From Ichthyophis bannanicus (lineage: Eukaryota > Chordata > Amphibia > Gymnophiona > Ichthyophiidae), in the NCBI GenBank assembly GCA_033557465.1, contig CM066035.1:902131309-902195308 (forward strand): a DNA stretch of 64,000 bases. Direction: 5' to 3'. The position numbers and the translations under genes were made by a program. Below, piece by piece: positions 29,001 to 38,584 of the stretch. The notes beneath the pieces are model-generated. The model was not told the origin of the DNA. It worked only from the letters and a program-made list of their open reading frames with translations, and did no database searches. Positions within the stretch are counted from its first letter, which is position 1. Every line of letters begins with the position of its first letter.

Positions 29001-32000
29001 AATAATTAAAGAAACAGTTAGACAAACAGTAAATAATTAAATAAACAGCTAGAACTCACAGTAAGATGTCCCAGGAGGCAAATATCCCCTCACTAGCAGA
29101 GCTCTGTAAAAGTACAGCCCTTCTCTGGTCAGAGAAAAGCAAACTAAAACAGACTATGCACACGTGGAGAAAACAGGAAGAAGGCTACACAATACCTCAG
29201 GGGGAGGGGGAGGAGGAGTCAGGCAGGCAAGGACAGGAAAAAAGTTTAAACAAACAGCAGGTTCTGGGGAGAGAGATGTAATTCAAAATGGCTACCACAC
29301 AAAGCCCAGTTAGTTGAGAGAGGCAAGGTAAGTACAGCTGAGAGGGCTGAACTAGCACACCACTAAAACAAACAATAAATAATTAAAGAAACAGTTAGAC
29401 AAACAGTAAATAATTAAATAAACAGCTAGAACTCACAGTAAGATGTCCCAGGAGGCAAATATCCCCTCACTAGCAGAGCTCTGTAAAAGTACAGCCCTTC
29501 TCTGGTCAGAGAAAAGCAAACTAAAACAGACTATGCACACGTGGAGAAAACAGGAAGAAGGCTACACAATACCTCAGGGGGAGGGGGAAGAGGAGTCAGG
29601 CAGGCAAGGACAGGAAAAAAGTTTAAACAAACAGCAGGTTCTGGGGAGAGAGATGTAATTCAAAATGGCTACCACACAAAGCCCAGTTAGTTGAGAGAGG
29701 CAAGGTAAGTACAGCTGAGAGGGCTGAACTAGCACACCACTAAAACAAACAATAAATAATTAAACAAACAGTTAGACAAACAGTAAATAATTAAATAAAC
29801 AGCTAGAACTCACAGTAAGATGTCCCAGGAGACAAATATCCCCTCACTAGCAGAGCTCTGTAAAAGTACAGCCCTTCTCTGGTCAGAGAAAAGCAAACTA
29901 AAACAGACTATGCACACGTGGAGAAAACAGGAAGAAGGCTACACAATACCTCAGGGGGAGGGGGAGGAGTCAGGCAGGCAAGGACAGGAAAAAAGTTTAA
30001 ACAAACAGCAGGTTCTGGGGAGAGAGATGTAATTCAAAATGGCTACCACACAAAGCCCAGTTAGTTGAGAGCGGCAAGGTAAGTACAGCTGAGAGGGCTG
30101 AACTAGCACACCACTAAAACAAACAATAAATAATTAAACAAACAGTTAGACAAACAGTAAATAATTTAATAAACAGCTAGAACTCACAGTAAGATGTCCC
30201 AGGAGGCAAATATCCCCTCACTAGCAGAGCTCTGTAAAAGTACAGCCCTTCTCTGGTCAGAGAAAAGCAAACTAAAACAGACTATGCACACGTGGAGAAA
30301 ACAGGAAGAAGGCTACACAATACCTCAGGGGGAGGGGGAGGAGTCAGGCAGGCAAGGACAGGAAAAAAGTTTAAACAAACAGCAGGTTCTGGGGAGAGAG
30401 ATGTAATTCAAAATGGCTACCACACAAAGCCCAGTTAGTTGAGAGAGGCAAGGTAAGTACAGCTGAGAGGGCTGAACTAGCACACCACTAAAACAAACAA
30501 TAAATAATTAAATAAACAGTTAGACAAACAGTAAATAATTAAATAAACAGCTAGAACTCACAGTAAGATGTCCCAGGAGGCAAATATCCCCTCACTAGCA
30601 GAGCTCTGTAAAAGTACAGCCCTTCTCTGGTCAGAGAAAAGCAAACTAAAACAGACTATGCACACGTGGAGAAAACAGGAAGAAGGCTACACAATACCTC
30701 AGGGGGAGGGGGAGGAGTCAGGCAGGCAAGGACAGGAAAAAAGTTTAAACAAACAGCAGGTTCTGGGGAGAGAGATGTAATTCAAAATGGCTACCACACA
30801 AAGCCCAGTTAGTTGAGAGAGGCAAGGTAAGTACAGCTGAGAGGGCTGAACTAGCACACCACTAAAACAAACAATAAATAATTAAACAAACAGTTAGACA
30901 AACAGTAAATAATTAAATAAACAGCTAGAACTCACAGTAAGATGTCCCAGGAGGCAAATATCCCCTCACTAGCAGAGCTCTGTAAAAGTACAGCCCTTCT
31001 CTGGTCAGAGAAAAGCAAACTAAAACAGACTATGCACACGTGGAGAAAACAGGAAGAAGGCTACACAATACCTCAGGGGGAGGGGGGGAGGAGTCAGGCA
31101 GGCAAGGACAGGAAAAAAGTTTAAACAAACAGCAGGTTCTGGAGAGAGAGATGTAATTCAAAATGACTACCACACAAAGCCCAGTTAGTTGAGAGAGGCA
31201 AGGTAAGTACAGCTGAGAGGGCTGAACTAGCACACCACTAAAACAAACAATAAATAATTAAAGAAACAGTTAGACAAACAGTAAATAATTAAATAAACAG
31301 CTAGAACTCACAGTAAGATGTCCCAGGAGGCAAATATCCCCTCACTAGCAGAGCTCTGTAAAAGTACAGCCCTTCTCTGGTCAGAGAAAAGCAAACTAAA
31401 ACAGACTATGCACACGTGGAGAAAACAGGAAGAAGGCTACACAATACCTCAGGGGGAGGGGGGGAGGAGTCAGGCAGGCAAGGACAGGAAAAAAGTTTAA
31501 ACAAACAGCAGGTTCTGGGGAGAGAGATGTAATTCAAAATGGCTACCACACAAAGCCCAGTTAGTTGAGAGAGGCAAGGTAAGTACAGCTGAGAGGGCTG
31601 AACTAGCACACCACTAAAACAAACAATAAATAATTAAACAAACAGTTAGACAAACAGTAAATAATTAAATAAACAGCTAGAACTCACAGTAAGATGTCCC
31701 AGGAGGCAAATATCCCCTCACTAGCAGAGCTCTGTAAAAGTACAGCCCTTCTCTGGTCAGAGAAAAGCAAACTAAAACAGACTATGCACACGTGGAGAAA
31801 ACAGGAAGAAGGCTACACAATACCTCAGGGGGAGGGGGAGGAGTCAGGCAGGCAAGGACAGGAAAAAAGTTTAAACAAACAGCAGGTTCTGGGGAGAGAG
31901 ATGTAATTCAAAATGGCTACCACACAAAGCCCAGTTAGTTGAGAGAGGTAAGGTAAGTACAGCTGAGAGGGCTGAACTAGCACACCACTAAAACAAACAA

Positions 32001-33938
32001 TAAATAATTAAACAAACAGTTAGACAAACAGTAAATAATTAAATAAACAGCTAGAACTCACAGTAAGATGTCCCAGGAGGCAAATATCCCCTCACTAGCA
32101 GAGCTCTGTAAAAGTACAGCCCTTCTCTGGTCAGAGAAAAGCAAACTAAAACAGACTATGCACACGTGGAGAAAACAGGAAGAAGGCTACACAATACCTC
32201 AGGGGGAGGGGGAGGAGGAGTCAGGCAGGCAAGGACAGGAAAAAAGTTTAAACAAACAGCAGGTTCTGGGGAGAGAGATGTAATTCAAAATGGCTACCAC
32301 ACAAAGCCCAGTTAGTTGAGAGAGGCAAGGTAAGTACAGCTGAGAGGGCTGAACTAGCACACCACTAAAACAAACAATAAATAATTAAAGAAACAGTTAG
32401 ACAAACAGTAAATAATTAAATAAACAGCTAGAACTCACAGTAAGATGTCCCAGGAGGCAAATATCCCCTCACTAGCAGAGCTCTGTAAAAGTACAGCCCT
32501 TCTCTGGTCAGAGAAAAGCAAACTAAAACAGACTATGCACACGTGGAGAAAACAGGAAGAAGGCTACACAATACCTCAGGGGGAGGGGGAGGAGTCAGGC
32601 AGGCAAGGACAGGAAAAAAGTTTAAACAAACAGCAGGTTCTGGGGAGAGAGATGTAATTCAAAATGGCTACCACACAAAGCCCAGTTAGTTGAGAGAGGC
32701 AAGGTAAGTACAGCTGAGAGGGCTGAACTAGCACACCACTAAAACAAACAATAAATAATTAAACAAACAGTTAGACAAACAGTAAATAATTAAATAAACA
32801 GCTAGAACTCACAGTAAGATGTCCCAGGAGGCAAATATCCCCTCACTAGCAGAGCTCTGTAAAAGTACAGCCCTTCTCTGGTCAGAGAAAAGCAAACTAA
32901 AACAGACTATGCACACGTGGAGAAAACAGGAAGAAGGCTACACAATACCTCAGGGGGAGGGGGGGAGGAGTCAGGCAGGCAAGGACAGGAAAAAAGTTTA
33001 AACAAACAGCAGGTTCTGGGGAGAGAGATGTAATTCAAAATGGCTACCACACAAAGCCCAGTTAGTTGAGAGAGGCAAGGTAAGTACAGCTGAGAGGGCT
33101 GAACTAGCACACCACTAAAACAAACAATAAATAATTAAACAAACAGTTAGACAAACAGTAAATAATTAAATAAACAGCTAGAACTCACAGTAAGATGTCC
33201 CAGGAGGCAAATATCCCCTCACTAGCAGAGCTCTGTAAAAGTACAGCCCTTCTCTGGTCAGAGAAAAGCAAACTAAAACAGACTATGCACACGTGGAGAA
33301 AACAGGAAGAAGGCTATATAATACCTCAGGGGGAGGGGGAGGAGTCAGGCAGGCAAGGACAGGAAAAAAGTTTAAACAAACAGCAGGTTCTGGGGAGAGA
33401 GATGTAATTCAAAATGGCTACCACACAAAGCCCAGTTAGTTGAGAGAGGCAAGGTAAGTACAGCTGAGAGGGCTGAACTAGCACACCACTAAAACAAACA
33501 ATAAATAATTAAACAGTTAGACAAACAGTAAATAATTAAATAAACAGCTAGAACTCACAGTAAGATGTCCCAGGAGGCAAATATCCCCTCACTAGCAGAG
33601 CTCTGTAAAAGTACAGCCCTTCTCTGGTCAGAGAAAAGCAAACTAAAACAGACTATGCACACGTGGATAAAACAGGAAGAAGGCTACACAATACCTCAGG
33701 GGGAGGGGGAGGAGTCAGGCAGGCAAGGACAGGAAAAAAGTTTAAACAAACAGCAGGTTCTGGGGAGAGAGATGTAATTCAAAATGGCTACCACACAAAG
33801 CCCAGTTAGTTGAGAGAGGCAAGGTAAGTACAGCTGAGAGGGCTGAACTAGCACACCACTAAAACAAACAATAAATAATTAAACAAACAGTTAGACAAAC
33901 AGTAAATAATTAAATAAACAGCTAGAACTCACAGTAAG

Positions 33939-34312
33939 ATGTCCCAGGAGGCAAATATCCCCTCACTAGCAGAGCTCTGTAAAAGTACAGCCCTTCTCTG
34001 GTCAGAGAAAAGCAAACTAAAACAGACTATGCACACGTGGAGAAAACAGGAAGAAGGCTACACAATACCTCAGGGGGAGGGGGAGGAGTCAGGCAGGCAA
34101 GGACAGGAAAAAAGTTTAAACAAACAGCAGGTTCTGGGGAGAGAGATGTAATTCAAAATGGCTACCACACAAAGCCCAGTTAGTTGAGAGAGGCAAGGTA
34201 AGTACAGCTGAGAGGGCTGAACTAGCACACCACTAAAACAAACAATAAATAATTAAACAAACAGTTAGACAAACAGTAAATAATTAAATAAACAGCTAGA
34301 ACTCACAGTAAG
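33939..34312 (+). repeat. Reference satellite monomer (374 bp), dissected
   Basis: This clean copy shows the parts common to most monomers. After the ATG there are two adjacent short hairpins: CTGTA-AAAG-TACAG, then TTCTCTG-GT-CAGAGAA. Next come the E-box CACGTG, a second CpG position (here 'tacacaa', elsewhere 'tacgcaa'), the tract 'gggggagggggaggag', the block 'aaggtaagt' matching the consensus 5' splice site, and an A/T-rich half with several forkhead-like 'taaacaaac' motifs. A pyrimidine-rich 'cccttctctggtcag' ending at 34,005 resembles a 3' splice site, so each monomer offers an exon-like interval (34,006-34,197, 192 nt). No through-running reading frame crosses that interval. Function is unknown. 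Confidence 0.85.
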
Positions 34313-34662
34313 ATGTCCCAGGAGGCAAATATCCCCTCACTAGCAGAGCTCTGTAAAAGTACAGCCCTTCTCTGGTCAGAGAAAAGCAAACTAAAACAGA
34401 CTATGCACACGTGGAGAAAACAGGAAGAAGGCTACACAATACCTCAGGGGGAGGGGGAGGAGTCAGGCAGGCAAGGACAGGAAAAAAGTTTAAACAAACA
34501 GCAGGTTCTGGGGAGAGAGATGTAATTCAAAATGGCTACCACACAAAGCCCAGTTAGTTGAGAGAGGCAAGGTAAGTACAGCTGAGAGGGCTGAACTAGC
34601 ACACCACTAAAACAAACAATAAATAATTAAACAAACAGTTAGACAAACAGTAAATAATTAAA

Positions 34663-35150
34663 CATGCCCAAGATGTTTCTAAATTTTCCAACCGTGCAGC
34701 CTTTGACTGCTTGGAGTGTATAAGCAGAACCTCGGCTATCGCCATAGGTGCACGTAGAATTGCTTGGCTCCAGGCATCTGATCTAGAGCTCTGGGTACAA
34801 GACAAATTGGGAAATATCCCTTGTACTGGTGAGAACCTGTTTGGTAAAGATTGGCAGGATAAAGCCAATGAAATGGATGCTGAAAATTCCACATTGGATA
34901 GACTATCCAAGTCCACTGCTGATCCTGTTAGAAAGAAATTGTTCAAGAAGCCATCTTTTTCTAAAAAGAAAGGATTTTATCCTGCTTATGTTCAGCAGGC
35001 ATCTTCTGCAGGTCAGCTTTCAAGGAAACGTCAGCAACCACCCAAACAGAAGAAAGCAAAGGCTGCTAGGCCTCCACCGGCCCAGCAGTCTCAGCCTCCT
35101 CCGGCCCAGCAGCCTCAGCCTCCTCAGGGCCTTTGGCTTTCAGCTAGAGA
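34663..35150 (+). pseudogene. DIRS-A gag, C-terminal remnant
   Basis: This encodes the end of the DIRS gag-like protein. The peptide after 34,711 contains the family block around 'SRTSAIAIGARR', then 'NIPCTGENLFGK', a lysine-rich stretch and a Pro/Gln-rich tail (repeated 'PPPAQQ'). The same blocks occur in B, C and F. The N-terminal cysteine/histidine motif and central region are absent because the element is cut by the satellite. In B the gag frame ends at a TGA after 'SQGL'. In A the equivalent codon is TGG, so gag runs on into the RT region in the same frame. I cannot tell whether this fusion is functional or a by-product of local indels. Confidence 0.8.
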
Positions 35151-36900
35151 ACTTAGCCTTTCTGGTTCTGGAGGGACCAGAACCTTCCACCATTCCAGGA
35201 AGGATATGTCATTTTGCCCCCAACAGCAGCATTGGACACTCTCCATCATAAAGGAGGGATACAAGCTTCATTTTTCAAGCATGCCCCCTCACACAATAGT
35301 GAAACAGTTCAATTCTCCGACCTCTCTCATCAACCTGTTAGGTCAGGAGGTCGCTATCCTTCTTGCCCAAGGGGCAATAGAAGAAGTACCTCTTCATCAA
35401 CAGGGCACAGGGTTCTATTCCCCGTATTTTCTTATTCCAAAGAAAACAGGGGGTTACAGGCCTATTTTAGATCTCAGAGAATTGAACAAATTTCTTGTCA
35501 AGGAGAAATTCAAGATGATTTCTCTCGGAGATCTGCTACCATACCTTCAGAGTCAGGATTGGCTTTGTTCTCTAGATCTCAAGGATGCGTACACCTATGT
35601 CCTCATACATCCAACCCACAAAAGGTTCCTTCAGTTCCTTTTTCAAGGAAAGCACTACCAATACAGGATGCTTCCTTTTGGTCTGGCCTCGACACCAAGG
35701 GTGTTCACGAAATGCATGGCTGTTGTAGCAACATTTCTCCACACTCTAGGGATATTTGTCTTCCCTTACTTGGATGACTAGCTCATTCGAGCTCCAACAC
35801 AGTCAGAGGCCAGGACTTCTCTATCCTGCACAATGCGTATCCTTCAGTATTTAGGGCTGGTAATAAACATCCCAAAATCCAGTCTAACTCCCACTCAGTC
35901 TTTAGAGTTCATAGGAGCTTTCCTGGATACCATAAGGGCAAGGGCCTATCTCCCCCAGGCCCGTTGCCTTCGCTTGGTGCAGTTAGCTTCTCAAGCGGTG
36001 CTAAAGCCTCATCTAACTGCTCGAGAAATGTTGCAACTACTAGGCCACATGGCATCCACCGTGCATGTGGTTCCATATGCTCGCCTCCACATGAGGGCAG
36101 CTCAGTGGACTTTATCCACCCAATGGACCCAGGCATCAGGGTGCCTGTCAGACAAAATAGCAAACACAAGTCGCCTCATTATGTCCCTCCAGTGGTGGAA
36201 GTCCACTCAAAACCTGTTGCTGGGGTCCCCCTTTCAGCAACCTTTACCCCAAGCAACTCTCACAACAGATGCTTCTCCAATGGGTTGGGGAGCTCATCTG
36301 CAAGACCTCTCCACCCAGGGCACCTGGTCTCCACAAGAGAGTTGTCTACATATCAGTCTCTTGGAACTCAGAGCAATCTTTCTTGCTCTGCGAGAGTTCC
36401 ACTCCCTGCTCAGCTACAAGACAGTCCTCATTCATACGGACAGTCAAGTAGCCATGTTCTATGTGAACAAGCAAGGGAGAATGGGCTCTCTGTCGCTTTG
36501 CAACGAAGCTTTGTGACTATGGGCCCTCGCCAGAGAGCAGCAGATTCATCTTCTGGCAGTGTATCTTCCCGGCATTCAAAACTCTTGGGCGGACAGACTC
36601 AGTCGAGTTCTGCTTCCACACGAGTGGTCTCTGCATGCAGACCAGGTGACCAGGATATTTCAACTTTGGGGAACCCCGGACATAGACCTCTTTGCAAGTC
36701 CATGGAATGTCAGACTTCCCCGGTTCTGTTCCAGAACTCCGGCTCAGGCCAGGGATGCTTTCCTCCTTTACTGGGGTCAAGACTTCCTGTATGCCTTTCC
36801 ACCCATTCCCCTAATTCCCAAAACCCTGCTCAAGCTTCAGAGAGACAGAGGCCATATGATTCTCATAGCCACATTGGCGACGGCAAGTGTGGTACCCTCT
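35151..36900 (+). pseudogene. DIRS-A reverse transcriptase / RNase H, two nonsense codons
   Basis: RT copies the element RNA into DNA; the RNase H domain removes the RNA strand. RT blocks seen in order are 'YFLIPKKTGGYRPILDLREL', motif A 'SLDLKDAY' near 35,570-35,592, motif B 'LPFGLASTPRVF' and motif C 'FPYLDD' ending at 35,778. The codon right after YLDD is TAG (35,779-35,781) where the family has Trp. The frame continues into RNase H: Asp in 'TTDAS' (36,268), Glu in 'LLELRAI', Asp in 'HTDSQVA' (36,439) and Asp in 'WADRLSR'. A TGA at 36,514-36,516 interrupts it. Near 36,860 the RT frame is left and the overlapping YR frame is entered. All four RNase H acidic residues are present. Confidence 0.9.
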
Positions 36901-36978
36901 GCTTCTACATCTCTCTCAAGCTCCCTCCCTGGAGTTAGGGTCTGCTCCAGATCTCCTATCTCAGGAGGACGGAATGTT

Positions 36979-38061
36979 ATGGCATCCCAATCCCCAGTCT
37001 CTGCATCTCAGAGCTTGGTTGCTGAAGGCCTAGATCTCCTAGTTCTTAATCTTTCTCAGCAAGTGAAAGATGTTCTTTATGCTTCCAGAAAACCTTCCAC
37101 TAGATGCTCTTATGCTTTCAAGTGTTTACCGTTTGGTGTTCGGAAAAGGGTCAACCCTCTTGCGATACCTCTGGAATCTTTGCTGGAGTATCTCCTTCAT
37201 TTATCTAATGCAGGCCTTAAGACAAATTCAGTAAGAGTCCATTTGAGTGCTATTGCAGCTTCCCTTAACCCTCTAAATGGACAGCCTATTTCCTCTCATC
37301 CTCTTATAGCAAGATTTATGAGAGGCCTTCTTCTAACTAAGCCTCCCATTAGGCCACCACCGGTGGCATGGGACTTAAACCTGATTCTCGGGCAGCTCAT
37401 GAAGCCACCTTTCGAACCTTTAGCTACCACCTCCTTGAAATTCCTTTCTTGGAAGGTTATCTTTCTCATTGCAATCACATCAGCACGCCGCATTAGTGAG
37501 TTGCAAGCGCTAGTAGCTAATCCACCTTATACAAGGTTCCATCATGAGAAGGTAGTCCTTAGGACTCATCCACACTTTATGCCTAAGGTGGTCTCGCCTT
37601 TTCATCTGAACCAAGTGGTCTACCTACCTGTGTTTTTTCCAGGGCCTCATGCATCAAATGCAGAGAGGAATCTTCATACCTTGGACTGTAAAAGAGCTCT
37701 AGCTTTTTACTTACAAAGAACACAGCAACATAGAAAGTCCTCTCAACTCTTTGTTGCTTTTGATCCTTCTCATTTGGGACTTCCAGTCTCCAAGAGAACA
37801 CTCTCTAACTGGATTGCTCAGTGTATTTCCTTCGCCTATCAGAGTAAGAACCTTTCTCTGGAGGGCCATGTCACAGCTCACAATGTGAGAGCCATGGCTG
37901 CCTCTATGGCTCATCTGCACTCTGTGTCTATCAACGACATTTGTCGAGTAGCCACTTGGGCCTCAGTTCATACCTTTACAGCCCATTACTGCTTGGAGAA
38001 GGACGCCCGCCGGGATGCCTTGTTTGGTCAGGCTGTTCTCAAACACCTGTTCCTTACCTAA
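36979..38061 (+). CDS. DIRS-A tyrosine recombinase, open
   Basis: The tyrosine recombinase is thought to insert the circular DNA intermediate of DIRS elements. The frame is open from 36,559; I place the start at the ATG at 36,979 (family sequence 'ASQSPVSASQ' follows), about where the YR frame overlaps the RT end, giving about 360 residues. Family landmarks are present: the N-terminal block around 'LLHLSNAGLKTNSVRVHLSA', catalytic Arg in 'SARRISEL' (codon 37,489), His and Arg in 'HNVR' (37,879 and 37,888), and the presumed nucleophile Tyr in 'TAHYCLE' (37,987). The stop follows 'LKHLFLT'. Compared with B there is a small length change near 37,125. It is the least damaged recombinase in the window and could in principle act in trans on related ends. 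Confidence 0.85.
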   Translation: MASQSPVSASQSLVAEGLDLLVLNLSQQVKDVLYASRKPSTRCSYAFKCLPFGVRKRVNPLAIPLESLLEYLLHLSNAGLKTNSVRVHLSAIAASLNPLNGQPISSHPLIARFMRGLLLTKPPIRPPPVAWDLNLILGQLMKPPFEPLATTSLKFLSWKVIFLIAITSARRISELQALVANPPYTRFHHEKVVLRTHPHFMPKVVSPFHLNQVVYLPVFFPGPHASNAERNLHTLDCKRALAFYLQRTQQHRKSSQLFVAFDPSHLGLPVSKRTLSNWIAQCISFAYQSKNLSLEGHVTAHNVRAMAASMAHLHSVSINDICRVATWASVHTFTAHYCLEKDARRDALFGQAVLKHLFLT

Positions 38062-38179
38062 TCAACTCCTACCCACCATCCCTGGTAGGATGCCAGAGAT
38101 CCATGGGGGGAAGTGGAGCCCTCTTCAGGGACACACAACTTCTGGGGTCTCTCACTGGCACCTAAAGTTAGGGAGTCCC

Positions 38180-38277
38180 CATATGTGATGACTACATTCC
38201 TGCTTGTTCCTGGAGATAGCATAGTTACTCACCTGTAACAGGTGATCTCCGGGAACAGCAGGATTTTAGTCCTCACA
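38180..38277 (+). repeat. DIRS-A internal complementary region (ICR)
   Basis: Positions 38,180-38,216 are the reverse complement of a DIRS left end (compare F at 53,043, 'ctccaggaacaagcagg'). Positions 38,224-38,277 are the reverse complement of A's own right end at 38,493-38,546, with one mismatch in 54. A segment that pairs with both outer ends is the hallmark of the DIRS ICR, believed to align the ends of the linear intermediate for circularisation. Confidence 0.82.
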
Positions 38278-38554
38278 ACCCAGCCACCTCCCCTAGGAGT
38301 TGTATTTCTCTATCTATCTCTTTCCTTTCCCTCTCTCTCTCTTTGTCTCAGCTTTAAAACTCAACTGGAGAGAGGCAGTTGGGAATGGCGGGAAGGCAGC
38401 ACGCAGGCGCTCTGGGATGCTCCCAAAAGCTTTCTGATTGGACACTGGGGAGCGTTCCCGCGCAGGCTCCGTCGGTACCAACGATATCCATATGTGAGGA
38501 CTAAATTCCTGCTGTTCCCGGAGATCACCTGTTACAGGTGAGTAACTATACTTT
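38224..38554 (+). repeat. DIRS-A right terminal region, 54-bp inverted arms
   Basis: Arms 38,224-38,277 and 38,493-38,546 are reverse complements (one mismatch) enclosing about 215 bp with a CT-rich stretch. Each arm carries the near-perfect palindrome 'cacctgtaacaggtg' or its complement, and the outer end reads 'acaggtgagtaac'. The same arrangement recurs at 49,783-50,086, 52,152-52,459, 52,460-52,758 and, decayed, at 59,410-59,720. Confidence 0.88.
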
Positions 38555-38584
38555 TTGGGCACTAGGCCCAATTTTTCCTTAAAA

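Larger units (their letters stand above)
1..34660 (+). repeat. Tandem satellite array, ~374-bp monomer, ~91 copies
   Basis: A single head-to-tail tandem repeat fills this stretch. Monomers start, by convention, at the ATG of 'gatgtcccaggaggcaaat' and recur every 370-378 bp (for example 12,155; 12,529; 19,682; 23,059; 23,433; 33,939; 34,313). The monomer has a G-rich purine tract, an A/T-rich half rich in 'aaacaaacag' motifs, one CACGTG site and a perfect 'aaggtaagt' block. Length variants come mostly from the G-tract: a 3-bp GAG insertion gives about 377 bp and an extra GG gives about 376 bp. The repeated 60-71 residue ORFs are not genes, because monomer length is not a multiple of three, the frame is freely broken by indels, and the peptide matches no family I recognise. 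The left end lies outside the window; the right end is sharp. Copies at about 4,020-4,190 carry internal deletions. Confidence 0.97.
34661..38554 (+). mobile_element. DIRS-type retrotransposon A, 5'-truncated at the satellite
   Basis: DIRS elements encode gag, RT/RNase H and a tyrosine recombinase, and insert without an integrase-made target duplication. Element A begins abruptly within gag at the satellite boundary; the sequence around 34,663 aligns with the gag of element B at about 39,927. It continues through RT (two in-frame stops overall), RNase H, an open YR, an internal complementary region and a right terminal hairpin ending near TTT at 38,552-38,554. The sequence that follows is the leader of element B, starting mid-leader, so A appears to have inserted there. 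Everything left of gag residue ~300 is missing. Confidence 0.88.

Noticed and set aside
308..34525. Repeated 70-residue ORF in nearly every clean monomer, suggesting a tandem gene family
   Set aside because: Monomer length is not a multiple of three, frame-breaking indels are common, the 3-bp variants are no commoner than expected from tract slippage, and no domain or codon bias supports it.
1..34660. Satellite as a CRISPR array or hammerhead satellite (like newt satellite 2)
   Set aside because: Monomers are contiguous with no unique spacers, and neither strand has CTGANGA followed by GAAAC in suitable spacing.
1..34660. Satellite as tRNA, 5S or snRNA gene cluster
   Set aside because: No A/B box pair, no 5S-like core, no terminator at a fixed place.
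35964..36938. Long ORF overlapping RNase H of element A in another frame
   Set aside because: Shadow frame. Its translation has no family match except at the very end, where the true RT frame enters it.
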